64,000 nt of DNA from an uncultured Cryptobacterium sp. (GCA_958410215.1 CATYOF010000008.1:1-64000); one strand, 5' to 3'; numbered from the stretch's first letter, positions 35,701-43,548 are shown. The notes: a model not told the origin generated them from the letters alone. Numbers and translations: made by a program.

Positions 35701-35809
35701 GCATGTACTCAATATAATCTTCGAATTTTTTCTCAGATATACTTTTGGCTTTTACGGCAGCGTATTGAAATTCACTACCTTCATTCTTTTTTACGAAATC
35801 AATAGCCAT
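32738..35809 (-). CDS. hsdR: type I restriction enzyme, R subunit
   Basis: A 1023-residue HsdR. The N-terminal PD-(D/E)xK nuclease core shows IDTVLFLNGIPVVTMELKN near residues 178-197. The SF2 translocase motor has the P-loop HSAGSGKSNS (about 342-351), the DEAH box IIDEAHSS (about 450), the motif III region FTATPK (about 500) and a late QTGFDQPKL (motif V/VI region). It would move DNA and cut at a distance when HsdM and HsdS detect unmethylated sites. It is intact and of normal length. It starts three bases after the hsdS stop, so the operon is hsdM-hsdS-hsdR followed by the HEPN-like gene. Confidence 0.93.
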   Translation of the reverse strand: MAIDFVKKNEGSEFQYAAVKAKSISEKKFEDYIEYMLGSTGWRTTVNGVRSFPAFKDNADAQNDYDRSLALKTDSLIGFIKETQPKEWAKIEGMYGARAKDRFLKRVCDVLEPHDDRDGLINVLRRGFKMAPGADFKLCYFKPASKLNPDLQSKYEANRLEVVRQLRYGTLPDYQNNSIDTVLFLNGIPVVTMELKNNLSGQRTDHAVEQYKHDRSPKELLFKPNRRSIVHFALDSETVAMTTWLANSKTVFLPFNKGNGKFGGGNPAPENGEGYRTEYLYHEILAPDSLLDIIQRFVRVDYDSKTKAMKRVIFPRYHQLDVVRKLVADAKENGSGKSYLIQHSAGSGKSNSIAWLAHHLSSLHDANNNAVFDTVVVLTDRRNLDSQLSETIESVDHKRGVVKRVTSKEGSAGLRDALNSGSKIITSTIQKFPYICSETKVSGKKFAVIIDEAHSSQSGKANAKMKMALIDKDIDPDEPWDSEDELAKEMAAQGTIPNLSFFAFTATPKASTLEVFGTRDEKCHKDKDGMLIPRPFHLYSMKQAIDEKFILDVLENYTCFQTYFKLVKTIQDDPRFKEMKANRALMGIVNWNPRMIEKKAEIITEHFMSDVEGLLGHRSKAMVVTSSRPMAYRLYCGIRDYIAQNHYDCKVMIAFSGSLEVDNKEVTEASVNGVPESQTAEVFDGDDKRIIVCANKFQTGFDQPKLCAMYVDKMLTGVTAVQTLSRLNRTCSIPGKRTFVLDFVNDWETIRASFSSYYEVTEIDAVTDPNVIYDLKERLDSFYVYDQVDVDVVANLYYTELDSDKVQSEIEGRLAPAVDKWTALEDNSKKTFKALLKKFLRSYSFITQMCKLGDKELHGFFVYAGFLIKKLFLNVSGDVELRDKVELEYLRIEDKGTKSIKLESEELHNGGANAGITHDDPEEYLSELVRKLNEAFGTEWEDADKVMRAVSDKILENETFVAQAKSNSMNDLKAIFGDVMMNALLAILSDSQDMAAVFGKNPDKYKSFMDDNMLPYVYRQING

Positions 35810-35812
35810 AAT

Positions 35813-36595
35813 TTATTCCACTCCTGGAACTTTGACTTTTCCTGTTACGCATTCGGAAATAAGAGATTTTCGATACTCTTGAAGTTTTTCAACAAGCTGT
35901 TTTTTCTTTTCGATAAGAGAATCTATCTCTACGGTTTTAGCATCAAGGTATTCAGCAATTGCGATTTGTTCTTCTTTTTCTGGATAAGATAAAAACGTTA
36001 ATCCAACTATATTCCAATTTGCTCTCGGCATTTTAGCGCCATAAGTTGCAGCATTTATTTCATCAATAAAACCAAAAGAGAGAAGAAAGTAAAAAAGGAA
36101 TTTATGAACTAAAACTGTTGACCTTAAAACTAATAGCTCTCCAGAACATACACCATCAAAAGGTGCAGTAATAGCTTTTGCAAGATAAGGTCGCAACTTA
36201 GAAAAAAGAATGTCTCCCCTAATGAATGACCTTGAGTTGCTCTCTATATTATTTGGGTCTGATTCAGATATCAATTTACCAGTCCAGGATTGAATATCTT
36301 CCAACATAATCGCATGAAGTGGAACATCTATCGACTCTTCATCTACTGACCGAACAATACTTTTAATACGTGCAACATCCCAATCTTTAGGTATCTCCCC
36401 AATCCACTCAACACCTGAATCTTTCATAGGGACATTTGGGTCAAGTCCCTTAGTAACAGCCTCCGAAATAACTGATTTTCGATACTCTTGGAGCAGCTCA
36501 ATAGACTTTTTAGTTTTCTGAACAAGAGAGTCAATTATCAGAGTTTGCCGATCTAGATAATCAGCTATATTCTTCTGCTCAAGTTTACTCGGCAA
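35813..36595 (-). CDS. hsdS: type I specificity subunit, second half (TRD2 and C-terminal coiled coil)
   Basis: A 260-codon segment in the frame one base behind the first half. It starts in the central conserved helix (SKLEQKNIADYLD, LLQEYRKSVISEAVTKG), then carries target-recognition domain 2 beginning DSGVEWIGEIPKDWDVARI, and ends with a second helix (EYLDAKTVEIDSLIEK, LQEYRKSLISECVTGK) that mirrors the first. Its nominal start is a TTG without a ribosome site, so it is unlikely to be made independently. It should be the C-terminal half of one ~417-residue HsdS produced only if the A7 tract at 36631-36637 gains a base or the ribosome slips by -1. Confidence 0.75.
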   Translation of the reverse strand: MPSKLEQKNIADYLDRQTLIIDSLVQKTKKSIELLQEYRKSVISEAVTKGLDPNVPMKDSGVEWIGEIPKDWDVARIKSIVRSVDEESIDVPLHAIMLEDIQSWTGKLISESDPNNIESNSRSFIRGDILFSKLRPYLAKAITAPFDGVCSGELLVLRSTVLVHKFLFYFLLSFGFIDEINAATYGAKMPRANWNIVGLTFLSYPEKEEQIAIAEYLDAKTVEIDSLIEKKKQLVEKLQEYRKSLISECVTGKVKVPGVE

Positions 36596-37065
36596 AACAA
36601 TAAGCGAATTTGCAAAGTCTTGATATTGAATTTTTTTCCCTCACGAATTCCTACGGTTAAGGAATTCATTTTGCTAATAAATCCATCGCATTTAAACAAA
36701 TATTTAAAGTACGAAGTTGATACCAATTGATCACCGAAGAAGACTTGATAAGCAGGTGAACACACTCCTTCATACTGGGAAAGCTCGAATCCACCCTGAA
36801 AACTTCTTAGGCTAATTACGAAATCTCCTTTATGAACCGTTTTGAATTGAGAAAGATCCGCTTCTTCGGAAACCTGAACCACACTAGCGAGTAATGATTG
36901 TGGAACCATTCCCTTATCCTGTGTAGCTGATAGTTGAGTCAAATCCGTATTGCCTTTTGACTTTCGTTGGGTAAAGATGGACTTAGCACGAACAATTCTC
37001 CAACTTTTTGGAATCTCACCAATCCACTCAATACCTGAATCTTTATATCTATCGTAACGCTCCAT
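36565..37065 (-). CDS. hsdS: type I specificity subunit, first half (TRD1), frameshifted
   Basis: A 166-residue product starting two bases after the hsdM stop with MERYDRYKDSGIEWIGEIPK, the standard opening of HsdS. Residues ~20-140 form target-recognition domain 1. At VGIREGKK the gene reaches seven A residues, after which this frame reads non-family sequence (FNIKTLQIR...) and stops at 36565. The adjacent frame continues with IQYQDFANSLIVLPSKLEQ, the expected family sequence. A protein ending here would have one TRD and no central helix, and probably could not bridge two HsdM subunits. Confidence 0.75.
   Translation of the reverse strand: MERYDRYKDSGIEWIGEIPKSWRIVRAKSIFTQRKSKGNTDLTQLSATQDKGMVPQSLLASVVQVSEEADLSQFKTVHKGDFVISLRSFQGGFELSQYEGVCSPAYQVFFGDQLVSTSYFKYLFKCDGFISKMNSLTVGIREGKKFNIKTLQIRLLFCRVNLSRRI
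36631..36637 (-). other. A7 tract / slippery site that splits hsdS
   Basis: On the minus strand the frame reads GGA AAA AAA TTC. This contains the heptamer A-AAA-AAA in exactly the phase needed for -1 slippage, and slippage yields AAA then ATT CAA TAT, the frame of the second half. An eighth A in the genome would give the same result. The tract therefore allows phase variation, programmed frameshifting or simple inactivation. Confidence 0.7.
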
Positions 37066-37067
37066 GC

Positions 37068-38825
37068 TTACAACCCTGCCTTTGCAAGGTCTTCAGCTAT
37101 GCTAGCTTCAAGTTCTTTAATTTCTAAAAGTATCTCTTCACTAGGACGAAGTGGTGTGTACTCATAGAAATAACGGGTAAAGGGGATTTCGTAGCCCACA
37201 ACACCACCATCACGTAGCTCTAATTGTTGCCCCTTCTTCTGTTTGCGCGGCTCAATCCACGCATCAGGAGCATAAGGTAAAACTTCACGTTCCATATACT
37301 CCTGAACATTCTGCTTTAGCGGAATATTTTCTGAATCGTTAAGTTCCTTATTAGGTTTAGGATTGCCTTTCTTGTCTCGTGTAATTTCATCATTTTCATC
37401 GCGTAAAGGACGGCGAACATCAACGGTTATATAGCCAAAATCCTCGTTATCAAAAACCCTGGTAATTTTACTTTCGTTAGGAAATGCACGAAATTCACCC
37501 ATAATCTGTTCGATTTGTTTATCAGTGAATTCATTACGCTTGTTGCCTAAATTTTTACGCATTTTTGAACAAATGCCATTAGCGTTTATTAGCTGAACTT
37601 TGCCTTTGCGTTCTTTAGATTTGTTATTAGTTAATACCCAAACATACGTGGCAATGCCCGTATTAAAGAAGAAATCGTTCGGCATAGCCACGATTGCTTC
37701 AACTAAATCATGCTCTAGTAAATTACGGCGAATTTCACTTTCTCCCGAACCAGCAGCACCCGTAAAAAGAGGACTTCCATTTAAAAAGACTGCAATACGT
37801 CCGCCGCCTTCTGATACAGGACGCATCTTAGAAACCATATGTTGAACAAAGAGCAGCTGGCCATCAGAAATACGAGGCAAACCAGCACCAAAGCGACCAG
37901 CAAAACCAAGAGTGTCATGCTCTGCTGTTACTGCAGCTTTTGATTTTTTCCATTCAACACCATAGGGCGGATTACTTACCTGATAACCAAAAGTCTCCCC
38001 TTCCATCATGTCATGAGAAAGAGTATCTCCAAGATGAACGTTAACAGGATTTCCACCTTTTAGGATAGTGTCAGATTTACAGATTGCGTAGGTCTGGGGA
38101 TTGATCTCCTGCGCGTACGTTACTACCGATGCATCGGGATTAAGCTCATGGACCCGTTGGCTAAATACAGCAAGAGCACCACCTGTTCCTGCACATGGAT
38201 CAGCGCATTTAATAATTCTGTTGGGCTGCGTAATATCTTCTTCTGCACCTGCCACAACAAGTTCAACTGCCAACTTCAAACCATCACGAGGACTAAAATG
38301 TTCACCAGCAGTTTCATTACTTACTTCGCTAAACTTACGAATAAGCTCTTCATAGATATCTCCCATTTCAGCATTAGTAATACTGGATGGGCTTAAATCA
38401 ACTTGTGGATCACAAAAACGCTCAACAATTAGGAATAAAAGATCAGCATCATCTAAGTCTTTAATAACATCGTAGATTTTGAACTTTTCAAACAAATCCA
38501 ATACATCAGGAGAAAACGCAGCAACGTAGTTAAGAATGTTGTCTTTGATATCATCAGCATCATCAAGTAATGATTCCATGGTGAACTTTGATTCGTTATA
38601 AAAGTCATAACCTGAAGCCTGCTTTAGCGCCGCATCGCGTAAAGCATCAGGAAGCTTTTGCTGAGCAGCCTCAAAAACCTTTTGTTTGGTAGGAAGAAGG
38701 ACAATATCCAAACGGCGCATAACCGTAAAAGGAAGAATAATGTCACCATATTCATGTTGTTTAAAGCTGTTTCGTAAAAGGTCTGCTGTGCCCCAAATAA
38801 AACTCGATATAGCTGAGTGGTTCAT
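37068..38825 (-). CDS. hsdM: type I restriction enzyme, M (N6-adenine methyltransferase) subunit
   Basis: A 585-residue HsdM. It has an N-terminal helical domain (HsdM_N, residues 1-150), then the SAM-binding motif I ADPCAGTGG (about 211-219) and the catalytic motif IV NPPYGVEW (about 285-292). It methylates adenine in the site chosen by HsdS and protects host DNA. It is intact, with AGGGGC four bases before the ATG. It is the first gene of hsdM-hsdS-hsdR; hsdS starts two bases after its stop. The ~280 bases upstream, shared with the divergent Phd-Doc pair, are AT-rich and hold both promoters. Confidence 0.94.
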   Translation of the reverse strand: MNHSAISSFIWGTADLLRNSFKQHEYGDIILPFTVMRRLDIVLLPTKQKVFEAAQQKLPDALRDAALKQASGYDFYNESKFTMESLLDDADDIKDNILNYVAAFSPDVLDLFEKFKIYDVIKDLDDADLLFLIVERFCDPQVDLSPSSITNAEMGDIYEELIRKFSEVSNETAGEHFSPRDGLKLAVELVVAGAEEDITQPNRIIKCADPCAGTGGALAVFSQRVHELNPDASVVTYAQEINPQTYAICKSDTILKGGNPVNVHLGDTLSHDMMEGETFGYQVSNPPYGVEWKKSKAAVTAEHDTLGFAGRFGAGLPRISDGQLLFVQHMVSKMRPVSEGGGRIAVFLNGSPLFTGAAGSGESEIRRNLLEHDLVEAIVAMPNDFFFNTGIATYVWVLTNNKSKERKGKVQLINANGICSKMRKNLGNKRNEFTDKQIEQIMGEFRAFPNESKITRVFDNEDFGYITVDVRRPLRDENDEITRDKKGNPKPNKELNDSENIPLKQNVQEYMEREVLPYAPDAWIEPRKQKKGQQLELRDGGVVGYEIPFTRYFYEYTPLRPSEEILLEIKELEASIAEDLAKAGL

Positions 38826-39104
38826 TAAAGCCCCTAATGTTTTCTAATTAATGAGTGCAAGTTATTGGTTTATTACTTTGCAAGTACTTAGGATTAGATT
38901 TATCTGCGTAAATAGTAATAAGCCAACTTTATAAATATTACCATCTCAGTAAATAGGATTCCCTTAGCTGAGCGCTAATTTTCTAAACCCCAAGTTCTTG
39001 AATTCAGTAATTCAGTACCTAAACATTACAATATACATATATGTTTTTTGTACAGTTTACGATACTATTAAAATGTAGTTATTCATGTTTAACAGGAGTT
39101 CCTT

Positions 39105-39329
39105 ATGGGCTATACAGCAAGCTTCACAGATGCACGAACAAACTTCACTCAACTCACCGACCTCGTTATGAACGAGCACGTTTCCGTTACCGTGTTCAAG
39201 CGCAACAAGCCTGCATTCAAGATTGTTCCTATAGAAAATGAAGCACCACAAGAAATGGCGGACTACCTTTCAGTTGCTGATGATCTCATGGATGAATATG
39301 TTGATGTTTTTGAGGCGTTAGCAAAATGA
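39105..39329 (+). CDS. phd: Phd/YefM-type antitoxin
   Basis: A 74-residue antitoxin. The N-terminal ~50 residues have the Phd/YefM DNA-binding fold (SFTDARTNFTQLTDLV, then VTVFKRNKPAFKIVP), and the acidic C-terminal tail (DDLMDEYVDVFEAL) is the part that folds on and inhibits the toxin. ACAGGAG precedes the ATG. The gene overlaps doc by four bases, the usual antitoxin-first order. A short palindrome ACATATATGT at 39035-39044 upstream is a possible autoregulatory operator. The gene lies divergent from hsdM. Confidence 0.88.
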   Translation: MGYTASFTDARTNFTQLTDLVMNEHVSVTVFKRNKPAFKIVPIENEAPQEMADYLSVADDLMDEYVDVFEALAK

Positions 39330-39718
39330 GCAGCCAGGTAACTAAAGAAATAGTTCTTGCTTTACATGAACACGTAATTGAAAGATTTGGCGGCGCTTCC
39401 GGGGTTAGAGACGAAGGGCTGCTTGAAGCTGCCATCGCACAACCATGGCAAACCTTTGACGGAATAGATCTCTACCCAACCATAGAGGAAAAAGCGGCAC
39501 GACTTTGTTTTGAAATCGTGACTCAACATCCTTTTATTGATGGAAATAAGCGTACTGGAGCACTCCTGCTAGGCGTTCTGCTAAGAACTAGTGGAGCTAT
39601 GTTCAAGCCAAAGTCCAAAGATTATTACAGCATTATTATGGATGTCGCATCTGGTAACAAAGGATATGAGGAGCTGCTTGATTTTGCATTCAACAAAACA
39701 AAACCTGCCCAATCTTAA
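39326..39718 (+). CDS. doc: Doc-type Fic-domain toxin (death on curing)
   Basis: A 130-residue Fic/Doc protein with the active-site loop HPFIDGNKRTG (about residues 68-78), in which the histidine, aspartate and N-K-R residues are those used by Doc to phosphorylate elongation factor Tu and stop translation. Length is that of P1 Doc. Translation is coupled to the antitoxin by a four-base overlap. The module probably stabilises the accessory region or acts against phages. It shows no damage. Confidence 0.9.
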   Translation: MSSQVTKEIVLALHEHVIERFGGASGVRDEGLLEAAIAQPWQTFDGIDLYPTIEEKAARLCFEIVTQHPFIDGNKRTGALLLGVLLRTSGAMFKPKSKDYYSIIMDVASGNKGYEELLDFAFNKTKPAQS

Positions 39719-39824
39719 GTTTAAGCTGCCAACAAAACACTCAACTATTTCCGCATTGCTTATTAGATGACGCACCCGCGATCCTTCGGTACAATACCTT
39801 TCCGATATACAAGAAAGGATATTC

Positions 39825-41231
39825 ATGCTCAGTGCTTCGGGTCGTGAGTTACCCAAACATTGGTTAGCCATAATAGGAATAATTTGGGCTGGTCAAGCAG
39901 TTTCTATGTTTACCAGTTATGCTGCCAGCTTTGCAGCTATTTGGTATGTAACGGAAACTACCGGTAGCGCTTTAGCTCTTTCCGCACTCAGTATTTGCGC
40001 TTTCCTGCCCCAAGGCCTTCTATCCCCCATGGGTGGAGTGTTGGCGGACCGCATCAATCGTAAATACATCATTATCGCGGCAGACTTATTCTGTGGGTTA
40101 GCCTCACTAGCGCTGGGCTTCATTATTCTTTTTGGCGAAGTTTCGCTTCTTGCTATCGTGGTGATGGTCATTATCCGCAGTGCGGCGCAAGCCTTCCACT
40201 ACCCTGCCATGATGGCTTTGATGCCTATGATGGTGCCTGACAAACATCTGCTGCGCATCAATACCCTTGACCAGCTACTTTTAAGTGTTTCTGGCATGGT
40301 AGCCCCTGCGCTGGGAATTTTTCTTTATACCGTGCTTGGTTTTCATTCGGTTATGTTTTTGGATTTTGCGGGTGCGTTGCTTGCTTGTGCGGGCATGCTT
40401 TTAGCCAAAACACCTGCACCGAAAAGCCGTACTTCTTCAGCAAGCAATAACGTAGCTAGTAGAATGGCTTCTTCGGGAACCACTTCCTCAGAGAGTTACG
40501 ATATCGCTCCCTCAAAACTCAGCAATATCGAGCACGCAGAGAGTAACAGCTCAACAAACTCAACAAGTAAAAGCGGTAATTCTTCGTCTACTAGCGATCC
40601 GGCAACCACCCCTGAAAAGCGTCATCCCTTAACTGACCTAAAAGAGGGATGGGCTGCTTTGCGCGCTGTTCAAGGTCTATTTATCCTTATCATACTAATC
40701 ATTCTTGGCATGATGTGCTTTAGCCCCATGAGCTCGCTCTATCCTCTTATGACCTACGACTACTTCAAGGGCGATGGTTACATGGCCTCCATCGCAGAAG
40801 CAACCTTCGCTGCGGGCCTATTAGTGGGCTCCACTCTAATCATGACCTGGGGTGGAGGCAAACGCTTAGCCGCATTAATTTCTATTGCCTGCGTTTCTTT
40901 TGGCCTACTCTGTACCGTATCGGGTCTTATTCCTCCTACCATGTTTTGGCTGTTCGCTACGTTATGTGCAGGAATGGGACTAGTTTCTGCCTGGTTCAAT
41001 GGCCCCATGATGACCCTTATTCAGAAGAATACCTCCGAAGAAACCATGGGGCGCATAATTGGCTTAGTTACTGCCGGCACTTCCCTTGCAGGACCTATTG
41101 GCATAGCACTCGGCGGCGTGTTTGCCGAATATATGGGCATAGCCCCATTCTTTGTAATCGACGGCATTCTGTGCGCACTTGTTGGCGTGTTAATGTACGC
41201 TTTCAAAAGTGTTCGCGATTTGGACAAATAG
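39825..41231 (+). CDS. MFS transporter (drug-efflux-like, MFS_3 type)
   Basis: A 468-residue major facilitator protein with 12 predicted membrane helices. GGVLADRINRKYIIIAADL near residue 66-84 is the A-like loop motif between helices 2 and 3. The central cytoplasmic loop is enlarged by a ~60-residue serine/threonine/asparagine-rich insert (about residues 203-262). This subgroup (MFS_3, macrolide-efflux-like) often exports antibiotics. Just downstream is an ABC-F gene with an attenuator-like leader, so a drug-resistance neighbourhood is plausible. GAAAGGA precedes the ATG. Confidence 0.88.
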   Translation: MLSASGRELPKHWLAIIGIIWAGQAVSMFTSYAASFAAIWYVTETTGSALALSALSICAFLPQGLLSPMGGVLADRINRKYIIIAADLFCGLASLALGFIILFGEVSLLAIVVMVIIRSAAQAFHYPAMMALMPMMVPDKHLLRINTLDQLLLSVSGMVAPALGIFLYTVLGFHSVMFLDFAGALLACAGMLLAKTPAPKSRTSSASNNVASRMASSGTTSSESYDIAPSKLSNIEHAESNSSTNSTSKSGNSSSTSDPATTPEKRHPLTDLKEGWAALRAVQGLFILIILIILGMMCFSPMSSLYPLMTYDYFKGDGYMASIAEATFAAGLLVGSTLIMTWGGGKRLAALISIACVSFGLLCTVSGLIPPTMFWLFATLCAGMGLVSAWFNGPMMTLIQKNTSEETMGRIIGLVTAGTSLAGPIGIALGGVFAEYMGIAPFFVIDGILCALVGVLMYAFKSVRDLDK

Positions 41232-41374
41232 ACTCACGCATTGATTCAATGTCCAAAGCAGAAATTCGAATGGAGCGTCTTCGTATGCATGGATTACTTG
41301 ACAGGTAGAACCGATGAGTCAGTTAAGTACTAACATCATCTTTGGCTGCTCAACCGAAGCAATCCCTTTTAAAC

Positions 41375-41605
41375 CTAGCCCCTTTTCGAGCCCTGTCTAC
41401 TAATTCCACCTTTATGACCTGATGCTTTATTCGGGCCCATACCTTTTTGAGTACGCACGTTTGTCTTCTGGTTATTCCAGTCATTTGTCGTATTTTTCTG
41501 CAAGCGTTTACTTATCTTTTCCCATGAAGGTCGCCCATTGGAGCTCGATTGCTGCTTAAGCCTAGAACCAGCTTCAGCATTTAGTTTATTTACATTCTTA
41601 TTCAT
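41375..41605 (-). CDS. small basic hypothetical protein
   Basis: A 76-residue, highly basic, glycine- and asparagine-rich frame (WEKISKRLQKNTTNDWNNQK, then GMGPNKASGHKGGISRQG). No known domain is recognised and the ribosome site is weak: GGGGAC lies 14 bases before the ATG. The composition could suit a nucleic-acid-binding protein. It is kept as a low-confidence gene because no gene overlaps it and its tail looks ordered rather than random. Confidence 0.35.
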   Translation of the reverse strand: MNKNVNKLNAEAGSRLKQQSSSNGRPSWEKISKRLQKNTTNDWNNQKTNVRTQKGMGPNKASGHKGGISRQGSKRG

Positions 41606-41712
41606 GCGTGATAAAGTCCCCTTGAATAATTGGTTTCGACTACTGACGCTCAGACGTTTAACTTAGATGTCGCAAACCAGATTACCAAACTATTCACCCC
41701 GCAAAGGCCCAT

Positions 41713-41736
41713 ATGCCAAGCCTTTGTTCGTGTTAG
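41713..41736 (+). CDS. candidate leader peptide 1 (MPSLCSC)
   Basis: A seven-codon mini-ORF, ATG to TAG, with AAAGG five bases upstream. Its stop codon overlaps the ribosome site of the next mini-ORF. It lies in the 5' leader of the ABC-F gene, upstream of the attenuator hairpin. It is called on position and ribosome site only. Confidence 0.4.
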   Translation: MPSLCSC

Positions 41737-41747
41737 GAGATTGATCA

Positions 41748-41759
41748 GTGAAGTTCTAA
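41748..41759 (+). CDS. candidate leader peptide 2 (three codons, start-Lys-Phe)
   Basis: GTG AAG TTC TAA preceded by a strong AGGAGA at 41735-41740 with seven-base spacing. A three-codon ORF with a full ribosome site is unlikely by chance. It ends 30 bases before the terminator-like hairpin. Ribosome stalling here by an antibiotic could alter folding of the downstream leader, as known for other ABC-F and erm genes. Confidence 0.5.
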   Translation: MKF

Positions 41760-41788
41760 ACAGACATTCATCTGTTTATCCGATTTGA

Positions 41789-41889
41789 CACCAAACCTTA
41801 GCTCCAATAACGGTTGCAAGCGTTGCGATTTAAAACTAAGCAACGCTTCTAAGAAACCCAAATTCATGCGGCTGGAGCTATTTTTGGTG
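41789..41889 (+). promoter_or_regulatory. attenuator-like hairpin in the leader of the ABC-F gene
   Basis: CACCAAA (41789-41795) plus TAGCTCCA (41799-41806) pair with TGGAGCTA (41873-41880) plus TTTGGTG (41883-41889). TTTTT at 41881-41885 follows the inner stem. An inner hairpin AAGCGTTGC/GCAACGCTT (41818-41826, 41840-41848) lies inside. The structure ends 22 bases before the ABC-F start codon, so as a terminator it would block the gene unless an alternative fold forms. Confidence 0.55.
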
Positions 41890-41911
41890 CCCCTCTTAGG
41901 AGAACTTCATC

Positions 41912-43468
41912 ATGACTCAATCGAATTCTGTTCTTACCTTATCTCATATTACCTATACCTACCCAGGATCTTCCAAACCTGCACTTCAAAAAGTGTCGGC
42001 TACCTTTGCGCAGGGATGGACTGGTATTATCGGCAATAACGGATGCGGCAAAAGTACCCTTGCGCGCATCGCATGCGGGCTTATTACTCCCGATGGAGGA
42101 TCAGTTTCTCCTCATCTGGCACACGCATATTGCGAACAAGACGCTGGCATTGAACCTGCCGCTCTTTACGACTTTGCCTGCGATTATTCCCCTATTGCGC
42201 AAAAACTTCGCCTTCCCTTACATATTGAAGATGATATGCCATGGCGATTTTCCGAACTAAGTTGCGGAGAACAAAAGAAAATACAAATTGCTTGTGCACT
42301 TTGGATGGAACCACCTCTTCTTGTTTTAGACGAACCAACCAATCATGTTGACGCTCAATGCCGAAGCGAAATATTAGGCGCGCTTACTTCCTACAAAGGA
42401 ATTGGTCTTTTGATTTCGCATGACCGTACTTTATTGGACAATCTTGCACAAGCATGCCTCTGCTTTGAAGGAAGTGCTGTTCGTATGCGTCCTGGCGGAT
42501 ACAGTCAAGCCAAAGCCCAAGCCGAACAAGACAATTTAAGTGCTATGCGAGAAAAAGCAACGCAAAAGGCAAAGGTACAGAAGCTACAAGCAGAATACTC
42601 CAAACGATCTCACAAAGCAGATCAAACCGCATCTCGAAGAAGCGCCCGCAACCTTGATAAACATGACCGAGATGGTCGCGCAAAAATAAAACTTGCCATC
42701 TACACCGGACAAGATGGCAAAGCAGGACAACTTGCTTCCACCATGGATGCCCGCCTTTCAAAAGAACAAGATAAACTTACACAAATGTTTATCGCTAAAG
42801 AATACAATGGCTCACTTTGGCTAGACACTAAACCAAGCTCTCGTAAAGTTTTACTTCATGTGCCAGCACACACTATGACCACTCCACAAGGTGTCCAACA
42901 TACGGTGACTACAATCACTTTGGAAAACACCACACACCTCGGAATACGTGGACCTAATGGCATAGGAAAATCCACCTTAGTGGACCAACTTGTTACTCAG
43001 CTTCAAAATGAAGGTGACGTAATAAACCTTGTAGAAACCGCGCATTCCAATGAGAGCCAGAACGGTCGTAATCAATCTTTAGCGGGGCGAACCCCTATTC
43101 GCCTTCTATATCTTCCTCAAGAAATTGCCGAAAACGATCGTGAAGCGCTCCTTGCCGGAATTAGAGCACTTCCCAAAACTGAAAAAGGGCACTTGTTATC
43201 CATTGTTGCTCAATTAAACTCCGATCCAAAGCGCATTTTAGAAGGTGCATCTACTAGCCCCGGTGAAGCACGAAAGTTATTTCTCGCGCGCGGGATAATG
43301 GAAGCTCCTGAACTAATCATTATGGACGAACCAACCAATCATCTGGATTTGCATTCCATAGAAGCGCTTGAACACGCACTCGCAAACTTCCCTGGTGCGC
43401 TATTGCTCGTAAGTCACGATGAAGCGTTCATGAGTGCAACTACCGACGAGGTTATTGAAATTCAGTAG
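41912..43468 (+). CDS. ABC-F family ATPase (ribosome protection / antibiotic resistance type)
   Basis: A 518-residue protein with two ABC domains and no membrane segment. Domain 1 has Walker A GNNGCGKST (about 43-51), signature LSCGEQKK and LLVLDEPTNHVD. The linker (~190-285) is highly charged (KAKVQKLQAEYSKRSHKADQ). Domain 2 has GPNGIGKST (about 346-354), an altered signature SPGEARK and LIIMDEPTNHLD. DEPTNH in both halves is characteristic of ABC-F proteins, which act on the ribosome and, in the resistance class, dislodge antibiotics. AGGAGAAC precedes the ATG. The leader with mini-ORFs and hairpin argues for drug-inducible expression. It could instead be a housekeeping ABC-F factor. Confidence 0.88.
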   Translation: MTQSNSVLTLSHITYTYPGSSKPALQKVSATFAQGWTGIIGNNGCGKSTLARIACGLITPDGGSVSPHLAHAYCEQDAGIEPAALYDFACDYSPIAQKLRLPLHIEDDMPWRFSELSCGEQKKIQIACALWMEPPLLVLDEPTNHVDAQCRSEILGALTSYKGIGLLISHDRTLLDNLAQACLCFEGSAVRMRPGGYSQAKAQAEQDNLSAMREKATQKAKVQKLQAEYSKRSHKADQTASRRSARNLDKHDRDGRAKIKLAIYTGQDGKAGQLASTMDARLSKEQDKLTQMFIAKEYNGSLWLDTKPSSRKVLLHVPAHTMTTPQGVQHTVTTITLENTTHLGIRGPNGIGKSTLVDQLVTQLQNEGDVINLVETAHSNESQNGRNQSLAGRTPIRLLYLPQEIAENDREALLAGIRALPKTEKGHLLSIVAQLNSDPKRILEGASTSPGEARKLFLARGIMEAPELIIMDEPTNHLDLHSIEALEHALANFPGALLLVSHDEAFMSATTDEVIEIQ

Positions 43469-43548
43469 ATTTACCACCACACTAAAGAAAGAATACGACC
43501 ACCTTAGACTAAAGAAGATAAAGAATCTCTTTCTCCAAAGGAGTACCT

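Noticed and set aside
41250..41308. 19-codon ORF (MSKAEIRMERLRMHGLLDR) after the MFS gene
   Set aside because: Looks like the start of a winged-helix protein but stops at once; too short to call even as a remnant.
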